In this document: positions 40,412-43,201 of the stretch, piece by piece
How positions within the stretch are numbered: the first letter of the stretch is position 1
Layout of the letters: each line of letters opens with the position of its first letter
DNA from: Roseibium sp. MMSF_3544
GTDB taxonomy: Bacteria > Pseudomonadota > Alphaproteobacteria > Rhizobiales > Stappiaceae
Assembly (NCBI RefSeq): GCF_030732845.1
Contig: NZ_JASHKA010000038.1
Span: 1 to 43,201 of the forward strand
Length of the DNA stretch: 43,201 nt
Direction: 5' to 3'
The notes under the pieces: generated by a model
Told to the model about the DNA's origin: nothing
The model's input: only the letters and a program-made list of their open reading frames with translations
Databases searched by the model: none
Position numbers and translations under genes: made by a program

Positions 40412-42388
40412 TCAATTCAGTGCGGCGACACGGGACGGTTTGCGCGCGCGTTCCAGTAGTGTTTCCACCCGGTAGCGCTCGGTCTCGAAGTTTGTCCGTA
40501 TCTCGCCTTCAAGCGTGCGCCCTTTCGGCAGCTTGATCCGCATCGGATCGACATAGCGGCCATTGACGAGGACCTCATAATGAAGGTGCGGTCCAGTCGA
40601 CAGACCGGTTGATCCGACATAACCGATTACCTGGCCCTGGCTAACACGCGTTCCTTCACGAATGCCTTTGCCAAAGCTGGTCATGTGGCTGTAGGTGGTC
40701 ACGTAGCCGTTGGTATGCCGCAATTCGACACGGCGACCATAGCCGGAAGCCCAGCCGGCCTTTATCACCTTGCCGTTGCCGGCCGCAATAATCGGCGTGC
40801 CCCGCGGTGCGGACCAGTCCACGCCGCGATGCATCCTGGTGTATTTGAGGATCGGGTGGCGCCGCATGCCGAATCCGGACCGGAACCTGCCGCCATTCAC
40901 CGGTTTGCGCACCAGGAACTTTTTCGCGCTTTGACCGGACTCGTCATAAAAGTCCGTCACGCCGTCATCCGGTGTCCGGTAACGGTAGAACTCGCGCTTG
41001 GTATTGCCCGTGTTCAGCGCGGCATAAAGGATCTTCGGCGCCGTGTTCTCGTCGCCTTGCGTGAAAAACAGTTCCAGAGCGTCGCCCGGCTGAACGCGGG
41101 AATTGAAGTCGACATCAAAGGAGAACATGCGCACCAGATCATAGATGATCTCTTCGGGCATCTCCTGTTCCAGCGCGGTCTGGTAGAGGCTGTCATAGAT
41201 GGCCGGCGTCGGTCCGCCATAAGATACGCGGTCCGCCTCGGCGAAGGCGTCTGCGAGGAAGGTGCTCGGTTCTTCCGCCCGCACATAATCACCATTGTCT
41301 GATCTTGCGACCGTCGCCTGGTGTTCGGTGTTGGTGTAGAGCGAAACCCGTTCGGGACGCATGCGTTCCAGGTTCTCCGGGGACGGCGCATAAGCGATGC
41401 GCAGGCGCTGTCCGTCCTGCAGTTCAGATATACCGAAGAGGCTGGCGAAAGCTGTCGTTATGCTCGCAGCCTCCGCTTCGTTTGCATCGTAGTCGCGGAG
41501 CAGATCAGGCAGAACCTGGTCATTCGTGATCGGCACGATGCTCTCTTCCATGCCGGCATAACGGATGTCCTCGTCTTTCTTGGAAACGAAGGAGACGTTT
41601 TCCGGCGTGATACGCACCGCGTATCGTTCAAGATCCGGCTGAAGCGCGAGATTGAAATCAAACCGTCCCGGGTCGACGAGCTTCTTGGCTGCCGTTTCTA
41701 CTGAATTGAGAGCAAGGTTCCGTGCGATTTCACGTACGCGCAGTTCCACCTCGGTTTCAGACGGCGTCTCGTCAATGTCGATTTCAGGGCTGGAGACCGG
41801 GAAAGGCGCGAGACTGATGCTGACTTCGCTTTCCAGCTTTGCGCCGTAAATGGAATCTGTAACGACTGCCGTGCCGGTTTCATTGACATCAGCAGCTGGT
41901 GCGTCGTCCTGGTTGTCCGCGAACATGTTGAGCGGATTGAATTTCGGAATCTGGTCGGCGAGTTCCGGATCTTTCCGGGTCGCAAGCGACGCGCTGACAA
42001 AGACGTGGGGTTGAACACGGATATGATCCTTGTCTCCGATCCGGGAGACGACGTTCACATCGATCACGTGTTTGCTGGAGTATTCCGCTGCCGTCTTCAG
42101 GACCCGGTCGCCCTTGCTGCTGCCGCCGCTGCCGGTTGATGCGTCTGTGAAAAAGGCATCGGTTGAAGCCGCAGCTTCAACGCTGTACTGGCCATCGAGG
42201 GCCGCCATCAGGGCGCCGCCCATGAGAACAAGCGACGTCACGCCCGTGAGGACGCTGCCTGCAAGCCAGCGCAATGACACCTGGCGTCGGTCGGACATTC
42301 CGCTGCGGCCTTCGTAGCCGCGCAGGGGCGGTTCCTCGCCCAATTCGATGCGGAGGGCCTGTGCACTATGGAAAGGGCCAAAATGCAT
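40412..42388 (-). CDS. M23-family metallopeptidase (cell-wall endopeptidase)
   Basis: A 658-residue membrane-anchored peptidase. Residues ~1-38 are cytoplasmic, a single helix follows (~40-64, WLAGSVLTGVTSLVLMGGALMAAL), and the rest is periplasmic. The middle (~200-450) has an alpha/beta stretch of the LysM/OapA-like kind often found before M23 domains, including SLFGISELQDGQRLRIAY. The catalytic domain (~500-620) has zinc ligands in MHRGVDWSAPRGTPI (His and Asp near residue 520) and in TGPHLHYEVLVNG (His near 600), with GVGFG-like GFGMRRHP. It should cleave peptidoglycan cross-links for growth or division. ATG 42388 has GGACAGG just upstream. It is convergent with clpB and divergent from the rRNA operon. 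Confidence 0.92.
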   Translation of the reverse strand: MHFGPFHSAQALRIELGEEPPLRGYEGRSGMSDRRQVSLRWLAGSVLTGVTSLVLMGGALMAALDGQYSVEAAASTDAFFTDASTGSGGSSKGDRVLKTAAEYSSKHVIDVNVVSRIGDKDHIRVQPHVFVSASLATRKDPELADQIPKFNPLNMFADNQDDAPAADVNETGTAVVTDSIYGAKLESEVSISLAPFPVSSPEIDIDETPSETEVELRVREIARNLALNSVETAAKKLVDPGRFDFNLALQPDLERYAVRITPENVSFVSKKDEDIRYAGMEESIVPITNDQVLPDLLRDYDANEAEAASITTAFASLFGISELQDGQRLRIAYAPSPENLERMRPERVSLYTNTEHQATVARSDNGDYVRAEEPSTFLADAFAEADRVSYGGPTPAIYDSLYQTALEQEMPEEIIYDLVRMFSFDVDFNSRVQPGDALELFFTQGDENTAPKILYAALNTGNTKREFYRYRTPDDGVTDFYDESGQSAKKFLVRKPVNGGRFRSGFGMRRHPILKYTRMHRGVDWSAPRGTPIIAAGNGKVIKAGWASGYGRRVELRHTNGYVTTYSHMTSFGKGIREGTRVSQGQVIGYVGSTGLSTGPHLHYEVLVNGRYVDPMRIKLPKGRTLEGEIRTNFETERYRVETLLERARKPSRVAALN

Positions 42389-42603
42389 TACTACCTGTCC
42401 GGTCCCCTAAATTTCTGTAGCGGATCATTACCCATTACACACAGGTGGGAGGCGACCTGCCCGGCCATCTTAACTTCCCTGACCCTGCTTCATGCAGTGT
42501 TTGGCCTAAAACGTCAAATGTTTATGCGCCCCAGTCCCGACACGACATGCCCGAGAGACCGTGCCTAAATCGAGATTTTGACGGTTCTGTGATCAGCAGG
42601 TGT

Positions 42604-42748
42604 CCTTTGCACATTTCTGATGCGAAAGGATAAGATGCGATCGTCCGGCGGTGTCTTTTGGCGCATCTTATGATCTGAGCTGCTGTTTAGGGGCGAATAT
42701 GCCTTCGGGCGCAGTGCGGCGTGTGCTTTTTGTGTGCAGCGCCCTAAA
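42604..42748. other. Cluster of hairpins upstream of the rrn promoter
   Basis: In the ~560-base gap between the M23 gene and the rrn promoter there are three inverted repeats in a row: CCTTTGC (42604) facing GCGAAAGG (42622); ATAAGATGCG (42630-42639) facing CGCATCTTAT (42662-42671), a perfect ten-base match; and TTTAGGGGCG (42686-42695) facing CGCCCTAAA (42740-42748). No protein-coding frame here is convincing. It could be a small RNA or simply structured spacer DNA. The flanking stretches (42389-42603 and 42749-42952) show nothing recognisable. Confidence 0.4.
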
Positions 42749-42952
42749 TCGCATGGTGCAGCGCGTCAACTTTCGTGCGAATTTTGCCTTGAAATTCGGA
42801 CCCCTGCGAGGGCTTTAAATCGAGGCAGATTTCGGAGTGCATCCGGGGCCTGTCTTTGTCTGGAAAGGGCGAATTTCCTTTCTTTAACAATCTGATTTCA
42901 TTGCCTTTATTTTGCCGGTTCTTATTCTGTGAATCTTTTTTGACAAAGTCTG

Positions 42953-42981
42953 TTGACTCAGGTTGGGGCCATGCGTATAAC
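42953..42981 (+). promoter_or_regulatory. rRNA operon promoter
   Basis: TTGACT (-35, 42953-42958) and TATAAC (-10, 42976-42981) are separated by exactly 17 bases, after an A/T-rich upstream stretch. Transcription should start near 42988. The leader that follows is of the rrn type. GACTC, a CcrM methylation site (GANTC), overlaps the -35 box, and GAATC lies at 42931-42935. Confidence 0.85.
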
Positions 42982-42987
42982 CGCCTC

Positions 42988-43201
42988 CATCGACGGCGGC
43001 GCCGCCACTGTGCGCATCTCGCTGTTGACCTTACCGGACATCACAGTCGCAAAGACCTGGCAACGGGTTTGAGACTAGGCGTCTTTGGTTGAGCCGCAAT
43101 GGCCGCATTCGTTCGATACGAATGGTTCTTTGACAATTTGGATATGAAGGAAGGGAAGCGTAGGCGGCGTTGGCCTTGCGATCCTCGGCTTAATTGCTGG
43201 G
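42988..43201 (+). other. rRNA operon leader, 16S gene beyond the window
   Basis: The sequence after boxA (GATATGAAGGAAGGGAAGCG and the following GGCGGCG stretch) reads like the 16S leader found in rhizobial rRNA operons. The 16S start signature itself is not reached before the window ends. Confidence 0.7.
43106..43136 (+). promoter_or_regulatory. rrn antitermination signals: boxB-like hairpin and boxA
   Basis: CATTCG (43106-43111) and CGAATG (43119-43124) form a stem with a seven-base loop, directly followed by GGTTCTTTGACAA (43124-43136), which matches the boxA element (core TTCTTTGACAA) of alphaproteobacterial rRNA leaders. NusB and NusE bind boxA to prevent early termination. Confidence 0.75.

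Noticed and set aside
42445..42633. Small plus-strand open frame before the rrn region
   Set aside because: No ribosome site, no recognisable protein features, and it runs through hairpin sequence.
42878..42890. Second boxA-like string CTTTCTTTAACAA
   Set aside because: It lies upstream of the only good rrn promoter, so it would not be transcribed from it; probably chance unless a second upstream promoter exists.

Overview
The window looks like a chromosomal segment of a GC-rich alphaproteobacterium of the Hyphomicrobiales (Rhizobiales) type. A marine Stappia/Roseibium-like lineage would fit, but that is a guess from general gene content. The main evidence for the order is gene order: ubiG divergent from lysC-ptsP-prfA-prmC, then a DUF4167 gene and clpB, and secA divergent from a PpiC-type foldase followed by argJ and mutT. 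Both are familiar rhizobial neighbourhoods. The last ~250 bases are a ribosomal RNA promoter and leader; the 16S gene itself lies beyond the right edge.

Left part (1-16.5 kb) is mixed and partly accessory. It holds a DUF1232 protein, a DoxX/secreted hydrolase pair with a divergent AraC regulator, methylsuccinyl-CoA dehydrogenase (ethylmalonyl-CoA pathway), a YihY/BrkB membrane protein, an EamA transporter, a chemoreceptor, a ferredoxin-reductase-like flavoprotein, a second hydrolase, a class III nucleotide cyclase with altered catalytic residues, and a three-gene gtr-like glycosylation operon (GT2, GtrA flippase, GT39). Three near-identical copies of a ~262-bp non-autonomous inverted-repeat element (MITE-like, always in CTAG) punctuate this part at the left edge, 10.54-10.81 kb and 16.09-16.36 kb. 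The third copy abuts a fragment of a diverged relative.

Middle part (16.5-30.7 kb) is housekeeping: a B12-type radical SAM protein, SecA, a periplasmic peptidyl-prolyl isomerase, ArgJ, MutT, an orphan Flp pilin, an NDUFAF5-like methyltransferase, ComF, a monothiol-size glutaredoxin with a CGFC site, a nitrilase-family amidase, a DUF1178 protein, a phasin, a hydrolase and UbiG.

Right part (30.7-43.2 kb) carries aspartokinase, the nitrogen-PTS enzyme I PtsP, release factor 1 and its methylase PrmC, a DUF4167 protein with a heavily palindromic leader, ClpB with a possible heat-shock promoter, an M23 cell-wall peptidase, and an untranslated region with several hairpins leading into the rrn promoter.

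No CRISPR array, tRNA, phage module or classical defence system was seen. The most unusual signals are non-coding: the CTAG-targeted element family and its nested stacking, a nested inverted repeat that buries the start codon of the glycosylation operon, the palindrome series before the DUF4167 gene, and paired GANTC sites on the rrn promoter.
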